Shown: positions 1 to 11,656, counted from the first letter of the stretch. The stretch: 64,000 nucleotides of DNA from Apostichopus japonicus (GCF_037975245.1 NC_092577.1:36264898-36328897); one strand, 5' to 3'. A program made the numbers and translations. The notes: a model not told the origin generated them from the letters alone.

Positions 1-25
1 TGTTGTTCTCTGAATTGCCGGCCAT
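1..25 (-). CDS. Partial 52-base first exon of a neighbouring VLIG paralogue
   Basis: Read on the minus strand, bases 25 to 1 begin ATG GCC GGC (MAGN...) and match the 52-base exon at 30,853-30,904 of the VLIG gene in copy B, with one residue change visible (T to S at residue 5). The ATG is directly preceded by an AG with a pyrimidine-rich run, as in copy B. The rest of the exon and the giant GTPase exon it should join would lie left of the window. This is the main evidence that the VLIG locus is a tandem array. Confidence 0.6.
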
Positions 26-1624
26 CTGAAAAGAATGGTTAAAGAGGAAAAAGCCTGTTCAAATGTTATTTACAACATGACGTTTCAATTACTCCCGAGA
101 CCATCATTGACTCCTAACCTTCGCATATACTTAAAATAGTTTGACATCATGATCATCAGTTGCATTTTATCCCAAAAATACCATGACGGATGTATGAAGA
201 AACCTGTTTGTCGTACAAATGTGTCTATATTGATATCAAATTTTAAGTTAGTTTAACATACCATAACATTGTAGAAATTTATTGGTCGTCAAGTTTATCT
301 ACAGATTATTACTCAACATAAAACTGGGAGTGAGAAAAAGAGGCAACTCCATTTAAAAATATGTCAACTACAATATTTCGTAGTATTTCATCTTAACAAG
401 AGAGACATTTCTGGTAAGTGTGGTATTCAATGAAACTGCAACTGAACGTGTAAAATCCATTAGATCAGTCAACGAAACATATTTGATGAAATTTAGAGCT
501 GAAACTTAGAGGGCATATAGCATTTCAGAAGATATTGAGGTAAGCTCAAAACATTTAGCTTAAAGCAGCATTTTGCGTCCTTTTCTGTGATTTTTCTCAA
601 CCTCACTGACTCCACTATGCCATAATTACATACATAACTAGATTACCTATTTAAACATTACTTCAAATGGTGGCATAAAAGTCGAAAAATTTGCAACTTT
701 CAACTTTTTTTTTCTCCAAGATATTTTCCGTTGGGATCCCAATAAACCTCGCCCATAATATGAATATTTAAACACTACGAACGTCATTGACCAATACGTA
801 ATACAACACCATACTTGATTTGTGTACAGTCTATATGGCAGTTGTACCAGTAAGTTCCATAACAACTCCCTGGTTGTACTAACGCAAAGTCTTGAATCTA
901 TTTTAAGCAACGGCTCATAACTAAACCTGCATCTCTGATTGGTTGAATTCAAACTAGTGGGTTTGGGGGAACTGTATACGATTAACTTAAAATGTGGAAT
1001 TTGTCGTGGACACTTTTCTCATTATCTGCAAATATCCTTAATGACTCGCCAATTAACGATGTTGGCAGGGAAAAACTTGGCTAATATCTTAGTTTGCTGT
1101 TTTGTGATTGGTATATGTAAAAACCTCGATGGACATGTCAAAAAAAGTAGAAAACGGCGACCAAACGCAAAATGCTGCTTTAACACAATTGTTCCACAAA
1201 AGACAGCATAACAAGAGAAACATTTTGATATGAGTGGTTTTCAATGAAACTGAAAAGCAATTCACCGTTTAAGATATTAAAATATATTCATGCATGTAAA
1301 AGATGGTGCTATGATCAATTTAACTTAATGGATCATTCTAGACAGCAAATGTTAAATTGGATATCTTTGTACAGTACTGTTCATAATGAACTTACGTGCA
1401 GCTATAACTATCTGAAACAATCTTTCCAAGTCTCCAGTGAATACAACGTTGTGAGGAAGGAAAACCAAGTGATCAGAATGATGTTACTCTCTTGATAATA
1501 GTAACACATAATTTTATCGTATATCGTAACCAACAATGAAGAATGACTTATCGATTGCAATACAATTTGTGTAAAATATTCTATTCACATGATTCTATTC
1601 AACAGTACATAAAATTAAATGTAC
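26..1624. other. Duplicated non-coding stretch (putative intron), copy A
   Basis: It lies between the 52-base exon and the exon array and matches about 30,905-32,506. Short open frames exist on both strands (for example about 647-952 minus), but most differences between the two copies change the amino acid, so I do not regard them as genes. Confidence 0.6.
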
Positions 1625-1700
1625 CTCATCGATATTTTGCTGGGAAGTCGTGCCAGTAGCAGCATCTTACACGTCAGCTCATCTCTGACTTCCTTATTCT
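1625..1700 (-). pseudogene. Degenerate copy of the 120-base repeat exon (A0)
   Basis: The donor end (a GTACnn-type splice site on the minus strand) and about 14 codons of the 120-base exon are recognisable, but an in-frame TAA lies upstream and the 5' half is unrelated to the intact copies. The same degenerate unit with the same stop is at about 32,507 in copy B, so the decay predates the large duplication. Confidence 0.55.
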
Positions 1701-1974
1701 TTCGTTTCGTTTTAATTATATTAGTCATTTTATTTGAAGTAACAAGTTGAGGTATGGACTTAGTGTCGGGTTAATTACATATGGTGAACTTCATGATATC
1801 AAAATAAACGTCGAATGTATGACAGTATAAGAAAAATCTATTTATATATCTGTCTTTCTATCAGGTAAAACGGACCCACACATTAGTTACGCAGAACTGG
1901 TACTATACCCTCGGTTATAGTGCACCATTGTTTTATTCACCTAGTCCTATACTAAAGAGGATAATAAAATGTAC

Positions 1975-2094
1975 CTTATCGATATTTTGCTGGGAAGTCG
2001 TGCTAGTAGCAGCGTCTTTCACATCATCTTCATCCGGGTTCTTTGTTTCCATTATGGTTTCGTTTCTCTCTTCTTTCTTTCTATGTACGTCCTC
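1975..2094 (-). CDS. Repeat exon A1 (putative 120-base phase 0-0 exon)
   Basis: On the minus strand a ...ttattatag acceptor precedes 120 bases with no stop, followed by a GTACAT donor. The 40 residues begin EDVHRKKE and contain an internal Met in good Kozak context, then METKNPDEDD. It differs from the consensus at G-to-E (residue 9) and E-to-K (residue 18). Like its siblings it would splice in frame to another copy or to the 52-base VLIG exon. Expression is not shown by sequence. Confidence 0.5.
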
Positions 2095-2521
2095 CTATAA
2101 TAATCAACACAGCAGAATGACTCAAATTAATTCTTCCGAAATGAACTCCCATATTAATTATATTAATCATTGCATTTGAACATATTAATCATTTGAACTG
2201 ACAATATAAATGGTTTCGCTATCATTTTTATATCAGTTTAAAAACCGTTTGAAGGAAATAATTGAAACAAGTAAAGTTAAAGTATATGGACCTAGTGTCG
2301 GGCCCAATTTTGTGTTGATCATAATGATTTGAAAATATACGCCAAAAGTATGACGGTATCAAAAAAAATTATACTATAATGTATCTTTCTGTTTGTCTTT
2401 CTTTCTATCAGGAAAAACGAACCCACGCTTTAATTATCGCAGAACTGGTTTAGTACCCGAGGTTATAGTCACCATTGTTTTATTCACTTGAACCTATACT
2501 ACAGAGGTAATAAAAATGTAC

Positions 2522-2641
2522 CTTATCGATATTTTGCTGGGAAGTCGTGCTAGTAGCAGCGTCTTTCACATCATCTTCATCCGGGTTCTCTGTTTCCATT
2601 ATGGTTTCGTTTCTACCTTCTTTCTTTCTATGTACGTCCTC
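2522..2641 (-). CDS. Repeat exon A2 (putative 120-base phase 0-0 exon)
   Basis: This copy has the same acceptor, donor and length as A1 and encodes the consensus 40-residue segment. It has a silent change in the Gly codon of KKEG. It is the last intact copy in the A array on the upstream (right-hand) side. Confidence 0.5.
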
Positions 2642-2990
2642 CTATAATAATCAACACAGCAGAATGACTCAAATTAATTCTTCCGAAATGAACTCCCATA
2701 TTAATTATATTAATCATTGCATTTGAACATATTAATCATTTTAACTGACAATATAAATGGTTTCGCTATCATTTTTATATCAGTTTATAAACCGTTTGAA
2801 GGAAATAATTTGAATTAACAAATAAAGTTAAAGTATATGGACTAAGTGTCGGGCCATATTTTGTGTTGATCATAATGATTTGAAAATATACGCCAAAAGT
2901 ATGACGGTATCAAAAAAATATATACTATAATGTATCTTTCTGTTTGTTTTTCTTTCTATCATGAAAAAAAGGACCCACGCTTTCATTATT

Positions 2991-5104
2991 AGATGTTAAA
3001 TAACACATTTGTCTGGCATATTGGAAGGCATCAGTATTTTACTTCCATTTAAAATCTCTTCAACCTACTGGTGTTTGTAATACATGTTTTTACTCTCATA
3101 AAGTAGATTGGTGTCGTTGGAAGTAGACAAACTGTGTGTGGTGAAGCGCTAAATATTACAAAGTAATGTTACTGTTTTCTATTGACTAAATGTTTTCTAC
3201 TTTTACTAGAAAAACAGACTGAGCTTTGTGGAGTATATCTAGTGTCATAATGTGTGTGTTGCTTCTATATGGTGTTTTATCCAAAGTTAACCTTTAACAT
3301 TAAAAGTATTTGGATTGTCACAATTCTTCATAAACTTGACTTTTATGGGGCTCGGGTCAATGGGTCTATTGTTTTTAACAGCTATCTTTCCAACAGAAAT
3401 CCGTTTTTATTTTATCAATAAGGTTAAGTCAATCCCAATTGAAAAACGGGGCACATAAACGACTCAGCATGGATAAAACTAAAAGAGTGTGCTTTTTTCG
3501 GGTGGGGTCCAGGGGTCCATCTTACGGCCACTGATAGGGTCCAGGGGCAAAGCCCCAGCGGGGCCATGGGGTGGACTCAAATCTAGAAATCTTCAACTTT
3601 ACCTCTTTTTGGTAGCTGAAATTGACATTTCAACTGACTAGTAAAAAACTCATCTGTTTACCATCCTGGTGTAACTTTGAGTCTTTATCATGATTAATAA
3701 AATTGAAGCTTAAACCCAAAACAGACACATTCTTAAACTTTGCACACACGAATAAAGTCATCTTGTTATACATATGTTATACAAGCACATACATGGTGCC
3801 ATAAGTAGAGTTAAAGAGTACTATTGCATATTTGGGAAAATTCACTTTATCGGAAACATAGAAACCTATAAAATAGCAGGGGTGAACAGATAAGATCACA
3901 TACAATAATAATAACCTCATAACGTTTTTACAAATAATCTGTTACCAAAGTGACAAGAAAGCTACCTCCAGAATTTTCCGTTCTCAATTTTTGAAGTTTA
4001 AGGTATTGGATCCTTTTATTCAAAGTGTCGATTTTTATGGTACCTCTTCTTCTCAAGTTGTTAATCTCCCAGGTGTTGTTATTCCAGTCAGTGTGGTTAA
4101 ATTATATGTATCGAGAAAATGTCAAAAGACAGGTATTATTACACGTCTCTGTGTTATTCGCCTATATAACTTTTGGTCCTTTTATAACACACATACTCTC
4201 TTTTTTTCTTTCTTACTGTACAATCATTTGTGACAGCACTTACTGCTCTAGAATAAAACTGTTATTCGTTTAATAGAATCGAACTATTAAAATTTAACTT
4301 CGTTTTTATCATTCGGCACCGTTATTTGCCTCTTCCTATGACTTCCACCACTATTAAGTTTTTGTATATGTTTCATCGGATATGTGCCTGCATTGTTTCA
4401 ATCATTATTCCGGTTTCGACGGGGTACACATTCTTGTTGTACTCCTTTCGCGTAACTTCTATATGCCCTCTTATAGGATCAAAACATACGCTATGCATAA
4501 TTTGCAGACAGCTTTCTTTTTCTATCTCTCTTCTCTGTTTTCCTTGCAATTTTGTCTTTGCTTGTCCGGTTTAGAATTAACAAATTATTGTGTGATGATG
4601 ATCAGGAAAAAAAAAGCACAAACAGACTAATAATTCCGAATTACAATAAATAACACAAAATGTTACAAAATCCGAAGTTATGTCACATTTAAGCAAAGAC
4701 AAGATTTTAGTACGTTCACTAATGTTGTTGTTTCATTTTACTCTGTATATAACTAACTGCTCCGATTATTCCTTAACTTGTAGAAGTTATTGGGTGGGGA
4801 AGGGGGGGGGGTGACACATAACACATAGCAAATCGCTCCTACCACTCTAGCATTATACGATATCAACGGCTGGAATTATATCTCTGCAAAGTCCACTGTG
4901 GATATTTTGAACATTAATATCATCTCTGAGATATGAGCTTGACATTTGTCGATGCAGAGATCACATGACAACGGTATTTGTTGCATTGGCCAGCTAAGAA
5001 TTAAGAAGTAAAGGTAGCAAAACTTGAAAATTTCCCAAGGTTCTATTATATGAAATATAATAAGAATCGATTTCAAAGAAAATTCATTAACCTTCTTCGG
5101 TGAA
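2991..5104. other. Duplicated non-coding flank upstream of exon array, copy A
   Basis: This matches about 37,300-39,440. It includes a GC-rich patch at about 3,490-3,580 with ggtccagggg/ccccagc half-palindromes that looks like an old DNA-transposon scrap shared by both copies. A plus-strand open frame at about 3,900-4,140 ending at a GTATTA donor looks exon-like (K-F-K-V-L-D-P), but nine of its roughly fifty residues differ from copy B with few silent changes, so I do not call it a gene. Confidence 0.5.
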
Positions 5105-5254
5105 ATTAACCCTAACAGAATTTTATTTATTCGGAATTCCCTCTCAAAGAATTTAACTTTAAAGTTATATATTCACTTGTCACCGAGCCTTCACGTGTGA
5201 CTCTAACAGGTATCACTCCTAGAATCAACAACACGCCATTTGTTATAATGTATT

Positions 5255-5336
<82 letters not shown>

Positions 5337-5430
5337 AAGTGTTTCCTTCAGCTAATTAATGCTGTTTATTATTATTCTTAATAATAATAAAAATATTATG
5401 CAATAAACACAAAATGTAGTTAAGAATTTT
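5105..5430. other. Block present in copy A, absent from copy B
   Basis: Copy B reads directly from gtgaaat into aacagtcc where copy A has about 325 extra bases, including the TA microsatellite. It could be an insertion in A or a deletion in B. No clear target duplication or inverted ends were seen. Confidence 0.7.
5259..5334. repeat. (TA)n microsatellite, about 38 units
   Basis: An uninterrupted alternating TA run. It is absent from copy B. Confidence 0.97.
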
Positions 5431-5563
5431 TAACAGTCCACGGCGTTTATCACTTGATAATACAGGAAAAAAGTATAACCCAAACAATACACGCGGCCTT
5501 AGGCCGCGTGCATCCAACGATCCAACGATTATATCGCCGTGAGTGCATTACGTTACGTTCATT

Positions 5564-5586
5564 ACTGACCATGAGTCATGGTCAGT
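5564..5586. repeat. 23-base perfect palindrome at segment junction
   Basis: ACTGACCATGA, a single G, then TCATGGTCAGT: 11-base arms around one base. Its first base is the first base of the copy A-only segment. A smaller perfect inverted repeat (cacgcggcc tta ggccgcgtg) sits about 50 bases before it and is imperfect in copy B. Confidence 0.8.
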
Positions 5587-5589
5587 TAT

Positions 5590-7340
5590 GCGTCCTAGAC
5601 GTCTAATTATGATCACGTGACGTAAAAGTTTCGTCAGCATTATCTACTGCTACAAGGCATGTTTGGTTACATTGTTTAACGCAATAATTGATACATAAGT
5701 GGAATCGGGAACGACAGTTTCTGAGTATGGTTCATACAGTTTTTCGTAAGAAATTATCATTTTAATGTTCACTTTGTAAATCTCATGAATATGCGAAGAC
5801 AGAGAAATAGAAGTTCACTTTTATGTGGGTAGGATTGGTACCTATTGCAATTGATATAATATTTTGTGTTAAGAACATATTTATGTAACATTTTACATGT
5901 CAATAAATTAAAATTAACTTATGTTTAATGTTTACCTTATGTTTACTTCATTACAAACCTTTATTTTCTGTATATTATCTGGCATTCGAGATTGTCGTAC
6001 GCCATGATTGTTTCGAGTATCATGAATCATTGATATATTTGCATACAGACTACTAGTCTACTTAAGTCTGGATACAGTTTTACTTGATATACATTTTAAT
6101 ATAATGGTTCGTTTGTTGTTGTTTAATATTCTATTTTCTTATTTCTTATACAATGTAAACGTGTTTACTTCTTCATTTTTATTTACTGATCAAAATTGGG
6201 GGAAAATTATAAACAAATACATAAGCAGTTTTGTTGCATTTGTATTGTTTCTGGCATCGTTAACTATAAGACCGGTACTGGCATTGTTGACGTGACGAAC
6301 GCATCCTTGTAGCATATCGACCTGCAAACTTCATGCTTGCGTATATCTTGTTACTTGGAAGCATATCGGTTAAGTTGTCTTGTTACTTGGATATGCAGAG
6401 AAGAAGGTTGACGTAAGTACCAGATTATTTCCATTTTCAGGCTGTATTCATGTTCAAGTTTTAGACCATTTACTGTAAGTGACAGTAGCCGACTGATCAC
6501 ACGTTGTAATATTATACCATAATGTGTGTAAGAGGGGTTAAGAGTACAGCGCAGCAACATTGAACGGTAGCAATTATTGGCACAGTGCATGTAGCGTGGA
6601 CTCCACATTCTTCACTAGTGGCTTGTGGGCGGAGCTTACCGTCTGCAAACTTGGACCAATGATTTGCAAATTACGATACATGCAGTGTGTACTATCGTCT
6701 GCTATGAAGCTGTGCATGTGGGATGAACACGCGAATGCCATTGATATAACAAATAACGCACAGTGAAAGTGCAGAACACAGTATTTCACCGTGGCACCGT
6801 TGAATGTTGCATTGTGTTCACATTTGGATAATCTGGTTAGCATTCTTCTTTCTATTTAGTTCGTATCGATATTGTTGATTCGTTGGAATATATTTCACTC
6901 CTCAGCATGTCGTTTTGATTCTTAGCATATCAAGGTTTTAATATTGACAAAACTGTACACAGTGAGGAAGTAACTTCCTCTCCTAGTAATAGTAAGTATA
7001 GTAGGCATACTTGTAATAGTAGCCTCGTACTATATTACTGTATTATTTTAGTCTGTACTGTTAATGAGGAGATGATGTCCATTTGTTCTTACCCTAATAG
7101 GTGGTACGTTACCGGTGATCAGAATCATATCGATTTAAGTAGCTGTTTGGGATATTTTTACCAAAGATGACCCCATCATTGCTCAAACATGTAATTAAGG
7201 GGGATTGAAATGCTAATTTTGGTTGATCACTCGAACACTAATACCCCATTACCAATGACTGTCAGATTTTAGATAAACTCATATCAAAAGAAGTCAAAAT
7301 AATTCATTTCAGAATTTTTTCTTTTCCATATTGTACATAG
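5590..7340. other. No recognisable gene
   Basis: AT-rich sequence with only short open frames. A pyrimidine-rich tract ending in an acatag acceptor at about 7,340 precedes the OB-fold-like exon, but every frame from that acceptor soon meets a stop. Confidence 0.5.
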
Positions 7341-7359
7341 AGGAATAAAAGGATGATAA

Positions 7360-7570
7360 TCCAAAACGGGTGATCGCCAAATCACAACCCTCATATGTGA
7401 GAGACATTCCTATACCGAAGACGTTGAAGTTGCCCTATGGAGGAATGCTGCTGACTCTACAGCGAAGCTTGGAAATTGGGTAGAAATAAGCCACGTTGAT
7501 GTTAATGAAAGTTATGCTTTCTACCAAGAACCATCTGTGGCGACCACCAAAAACACTCAAGTAACAACTA
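7360..7570 (+). CDS. OB-fold-like gene fragment, exon 1
   Basis: An open frame of 211 bases (70 codons plus one base) ends at an ACTA|GTGAGT donor in phase 1. The protein runs through ALWRNAADS, GNWVEISHVDVNE and ends near TQVTT. The pattern of a short LW segment, a GxWVEI strand and then V-x-V-N-E is reminiscent of OB-fold strands in RPA-like single-strand DNA-binding proteins. That assignment is from memory of the fold and is not secure. The left boundary is unclear: a TAA lies just upstream, and the plausible acceptor at about 7,340 does not give this frame without a stop. I therefore take it as a gene fragment or pseudogene. It is absent from copy B. Confidence 0.4.
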
Positions 7571-7964
7571 GTGAGTCAAAATACTATAACCTTCAAATTA
7601 CAATGCGTGTAGAACACTTATTCTAGTAAGTTTGTGTTATCAGTGTTCATACTTGTTAGGTCACACAAGTTAAGTCAGGGCTCCATTTGATGATTATCCG
7701 TTAGACTCAAATATTACAGATAGGTGATGGACAGCAAACAAACTGTGTTATGTTTTTCTGACAACTCTTTTTCTTGAAAATTAAACAGATGGAATTATTG
7801 AACAAAGTGGACATATAGAATGTCCTCTTCAACAACAAATGTCTCAAATTGAGGCTTGATAATATGCTAGTGTGAGCTGTTATGGTGCATGCCAACTACC
7901 ACTCTCTCTGCATGTGTCTCTCTGTTTGTATGTCTACCTGTCTGTCCATACACACTGTCTATTT

Positions 7965-8283
7965 ATAATAATAATAATAATAATAATCAGCAGTTATTTT
8001 TACGACGCTTAAGCGACCAAAAATGTGGGAAAAGCCCGCAAGGGCTTATGGATTACAACTTCCACGTCAGGTGGCTTCTAATTCAACATTTTAACTCAAA
8101 TTTGGAATCTTTTCAATTCAAAATAGAAAGTTATTTCAGATGGGAAAACGATAGATTGCTCTTGGATGAAAAACCAACCTTACTATGACCCGGCCGGGAA
8201 TCGAACCCCGAACCTCCCGATTGCTAAGCATATTGCTTCAAATGCCACCGCCTTTATCCACTCGGCCACAGTACTGGTTAGAT
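7965..8283 (-). mobile_element. tRNA-derived SINE (tRNA-Ser-like head)
   Basis: On the minus strand a tRNA-like head carries an A box (TGGCCGAGTGG, about 8,258-8,268) and a B box (GGTTCGATTCC, about 8,198-8,208), 3' of which the cloverleaf is not completed. A body of about 190 bases follows, and the element ends in an (ATT)n tail at about 7,965-7,988. The body recurs at 18,300-18,440, which shows it is a dispersed family. It sits in the putative intron of the OB-fold-like fragment, on the opposite strand. Confidence 0.8.
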
Positions 8284-8570
8284 GTCTGTGTTCAAGAACT
8301 TTAGCTCAAAAGATCATTTAGGTTTAATAAAAAGCCATTGTTTGAATATAGTCCCAATAATCTCACCATATTAAAGGATTTAACTCTAGCATAAGGCACT
8401 GCATAAATAATTGTAAATGTAAAGATCAAAACAAAATCAAGGCTCCTTATAGCAATGCATTCCTGTGCACGTCTCTGCCTCAAAATAGCAAAAACATGAA
8501 ATGATAGTGAACTACATATCCATGCTTTCCTAACATCATTTATTCATTAACTATTCCTTTCTCTTTACAG

Positions 8571-8857
8571 GTAAAACCAACACCTGCATTAGAGACCACC
8601 TAAGCATCACTGGGTACACTGTGGAATACAAAACTTTCCTACTACTCTGCTCAACTGATCATTACACATTGGAATATAATTCCACAGAAGAGACATTGAA
8701 GAAACTACTAATGCTGCTGTATTCATCCCTCATCAAGGAAAATATCGCAGGGTTGGATCAAGAAATGCACATATCAGCTACATCCACAATTCAAGACAAA
8801 CAGATAATGTCCTTTAAACAAAACATTGACAAAGTTCTCGATACAGATTCCGACTGA
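8571..8857 (+). CDS. OB-fold-like gene fragment, last exon
   Basis: A strong acceptor (pyrimidine tract, ctctttacag) opens a frame of two bases plus 95 codons ending in TGA. Its phase fits the phase-1 donor at 7,570 exactly: the split codon becomes AGT (Ser). The protein includes YKTFLLLCSTDHYTLEYN and EETLKKLLMLLYSSL and ends VLDTDSD. Matching splice phase and similar composition make these two exons of one gene. Function is unproven, and no upstream exon or promoter was identified. Confidence 0.5.
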
Positions 8858-8929
8858 TGACTGTTTTATTCTCAAAACTATAACCCCAACCACAGCAAAA
8901 CACTTTACCATCATACATACATACATTAG

Positions 8930-9420
8930 TCCTTACCTTCAAATCTAAAACTCTTGCCAACATAAACAGCACTACAAACATAGAACATTACTAACATCCT
9001 CTCTCCAACTCTTAACATACTTAAAAGACCACTTACTGTGCACAGTACTAGCACCATGTCTTCCTTCACATCTACTCATTCTTTTGCAATCACACCATTC
9101 CTGCCTTTATCGCTTCACATTTCTGGCCACCCTGTACAGTCTTAACACCATTCTTACCTTAGCATCTCACTTTTGGTAACTTTGTACAGTAGAGACACCA
9201 TTCCAACTTCACATATACACTTCTGGCCATTAATAACAAACTACTACGATAACGTGTACGGTACTAACACCATTCTTGCCTTTCAGCTAAACTTCTGCCC
9301 ATGAATAAACCAACTTCTGTGTACAATACTAACCACACTCCTATTTTATCTATCGTCACCTATTGCTAACAATAACAATTAATAATCATTGTACAGTTCT
9401 AATCCCACTACCACATTGAT
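8930..9420. repeat. Degenerate tandem repeat (about 60-90 bases per unit)
   Basis: The phrase gtacagt-x-taacaccatt-x-cttcacat recurs with substitutions near 9,045, 9,133, 9,185, 9,258, 9,322 and 9,390, spaced irregularly at about 50-90 bases. Confidence 0.55.
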
Positions 9421-11160
9421 GCGTCAGTGAAGCTATAGTTATAGTACCTTTGTATAGTACTATACAGGCAATCTGTCTTTCACATATACACGTCTTGCTA
9501 TCAACTGGAACCTCTTAGCTTTGTATAGTTCAAGTGTTCATGTGCAGTCTTTCTACCATTTGCAGTACAGTACAACTCTATCTTTGCTGTTGACACTGCT
9601 AACTTCGAACTAAGTCTCTGTTAGTTACCTGTTCAGCAGTAACAATAAAAACCAAAACTACTAGCTTTTTACAATATATAATAAAATATACGTACTTGCT
9701 CATGTTACATACTACCAACTAGAGGAGTAATATATGCAATAAACACTCACATGTCTTCCATGACAACCTTCCATGATAACTTATCAGCAAGAGACCTGTT
9801 AAAGTAGTTTGGCTCTTAGGAAATTTTCCTCAAACGTTACAATTGTCTAAGGTATGAAAAGTTCTTTCATATAAATGTCAACGTGCCAAAAACAAATTAT
9901 TTCAAGATTAAAGTTCCAAGCACAAACACACTACACAGTGCCACACGTGTTAGGAACAAGTATGTTATATTTCACTACCACCCTCATATTCTATTAATCT
10001 TATAAATATTCTAGCAGTTTTCAACAAAGATTGTGACAAAATATTATGTCATATTGTTTGTGTTGCACTTGCTTCATATTCAGGTCCGTTAACAAATAAG
10101 TCTGACACTGGGTTTGCCACTCCTCTATTTGAATGCAAGAAAACTAGTTTGCAATTGGTAAAGGCAAAGAGCATTTGAGGTCTGTCACAAGACTTGCCTC
10201 ACTGTTAAACCAGAAAACGTGGATATGTCACACATGTTTGTTATCTCACATTATGCAGCAAGAACTTTCTGTTCGCATTTTATGGATTGTGTAAAATAAA
10301 GGCTGTACTTATTCATGTAACTTGCAAGGTAATAAGTTTCATAAAAGTTTCAACATAATAGCGTCGTTCATTGATAGTGTATATTTGTTCCGTGAAAAAG
10401 ACTGGTTGTAGTGTTCAATGATACTGTTATATTATCAACTACTGCACCATTAATGCTCTTGTCATAGTAATGATTATACACATTTTATCCACTTCTTAGT
10501 TTCAACCATTTGTATTCAGCTTCCCCCCCCCCAAAAAAAAATGTTCAAAAAACTTTAACGAACTTCATGTTAACCAAGTATCCTTTGAATTGATTTGTTT
10601 GTATTATTTGTGTATACATGTTAATAATTATTACAGTATGTGGACAATCCGGTTAAATAGTTTAAAGGATGGAAGAAAGGAATACAATGGCTACTAAGCA
10701 ATTACCTGGATCTATAGACCAAGACTCATGGGCAGAGTGGTTATGAATTTTCGTAATCGCATTTCTAGTTGACTTGTACTACGGATACGTTCTTAGTATA
10801 GTACACTATACATACTACCCCAAGTTATATATTTACTTTCGTAAGCACAATTCCACCAAGAAAGTAACAAGATAAGTTAACATTTCTAGTACAATGGCTT
10901 CAATGACTTCTATTTATCAGACGTTTATTGTTGCTTGAATACATGTTGTATTCTTGATCAGTAACATCATGCATGGACCTAGCAGTTAGACGTTACGTAA
11001 GTGTTAATATCGTCGTCACAGTGTTCTGACATTGGCTTGCCAAGTAGTATAACTGTCATTCGTTGTTTCGATTCCTTCAATCGCTGCTCGATACTATTAC
11101 TAACATTTCGCATATTTGGCCTTGATGTCCGCTTAAAGCAATATTATTGATAACATTATA
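9421..11160. other. No recognisable gene
   Basis: AT-rich sequence. The part after 10,770 is again shared with copy B (about 39,570 onward). A C9-A9 run lies at about 10,525-10,543. Confidence 0.5.
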
Positions 11161-11343
11161 ATGCCATGGTTGCTAAATGAGGTTAGCGTTGTTGATCGCA
11201 CCCTTGTCAGTATACTTCAGGCTGAAAGTTTGCTTTCTCCGAAAGTTTGGCATCATCTTACCAAGTGGTGTTTACACAGAAGGGCTTCTTACAATACCAT
11301 ATTTGATCTGATTCGTTTGCTTCGAACTAGCAAGGCAGATAGC
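11161..11343 (+). CDS. Uncertain short coding exon, copy A
   Basis: An open frame of about 60 codons (NEVSVVDRTLVSILQAE, then ...FDLIRLLRT) is shared with copy B at 39,980-40,165. The spacing of leucines and the predicted helices are loosely like a death-fold domain, but no signature residue settles it. In copy A the stop that ends the frame in copy B has been displaced by the MITE at 11,344. Changes between copies are mostly amino-acid changing, so coding status is doubtful. Confidence 0.2.
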
Positions 11344-11656
11344 CAGGCGCGTAGCCAAGGGGGGGGGGCGAAGGGGGCAGCCCCCCCCCCCCTTGAGCAT
11401 ATTTTTAATTTTTTATTAAATGTTTTTATGATATCGCTAGTAATTTAAAAATAGAAAATGCTAAGTTGCAACTTACAAGGCCTGGGAAGTGCCATTTCCA
11501 GCGATCTGGGAGGCATTTTCAGCCAAAATTTTCTTGTATGCTACGCGCCAATCATGGTGGCGCTACGCTTAGTTAGTTTGCAAAGCCGTATCTACGGCTC
11601 TGCTAGTTTGCCTACATTTTCGCCCCTCCCTTGGCAAATTCCTGGCTACGCGCCTG
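11344..11656. mobile_element. hAT-type MITE, 313 bases
   Basis: Terminal inverted repeats CAGGCGCGTAGCC / GGCTACGCGCCTG are flanked by an 8-base target duplication, cagatagc and cagaaagc (one mismatch). The empty site is present in copy B at about 40,155-40,162 (cagataac). A G/C-rich foldback lies near 11,362-11,392. No transposase is present, so it would depend on a hAT transposase in trans. An 8-base duplication and CAG termini are typical of hAT elements. Confidence 0.85.

Larger units (their letters stand above)
1740..2990 (-). repeat. Short form of the ~555-base exon-bearing tandem repeat (copy A)
   Basis: The landmark ttgaaaatatacgcc recurs at about 2,329 and 2,880 (period 551), with a diverged version near 1,799. 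The third unit breaks off at about 2,985, before its exon, and runs straight into sequence that in copy B lies beyond the end of the array (about 37,300). Copy A thus carries two exon-bearing units where copy B carries eight. Confidence 0.85.
5564..10770. other. 5.2-kb segment present only in copy A
   Basis: Copy B passes directly from cgttcatt to gacttttactacgg where copy A has 5.2 kb. The segment begins exactly with a 23-base palindrome. It contains a two-exon OB-fold-like fragment (7,360-8,857), a SINE (about 7,965-8,283) and a degenerate tandem repeat (about 8,930-9,420). No matching inverted end was found at the right junction, so the mechanism (insertion into A or deletion from B) is open. 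Confidence 0.75.

Noticed and set aside
647-952. 101-codon minus-strand frame kept in both modules
   Set aside because: Most differences from the copy at 31,526-31,831 change the residue, and no splice or start context stands out.
3900-4140. Exon-like plus-strand frame ending at a GTATTA donor
   Set aside because: Its counterpart at about 38,220-38,450 differs at many residues with hardly any silent changes, so it looks non-coding.
8193-8275. Functional tRNA-Ser gene
   Set aside because: A and B boxes are present, but the acceptor stem does not pair well and the head is continuous with a SINE body and an ATT tail.
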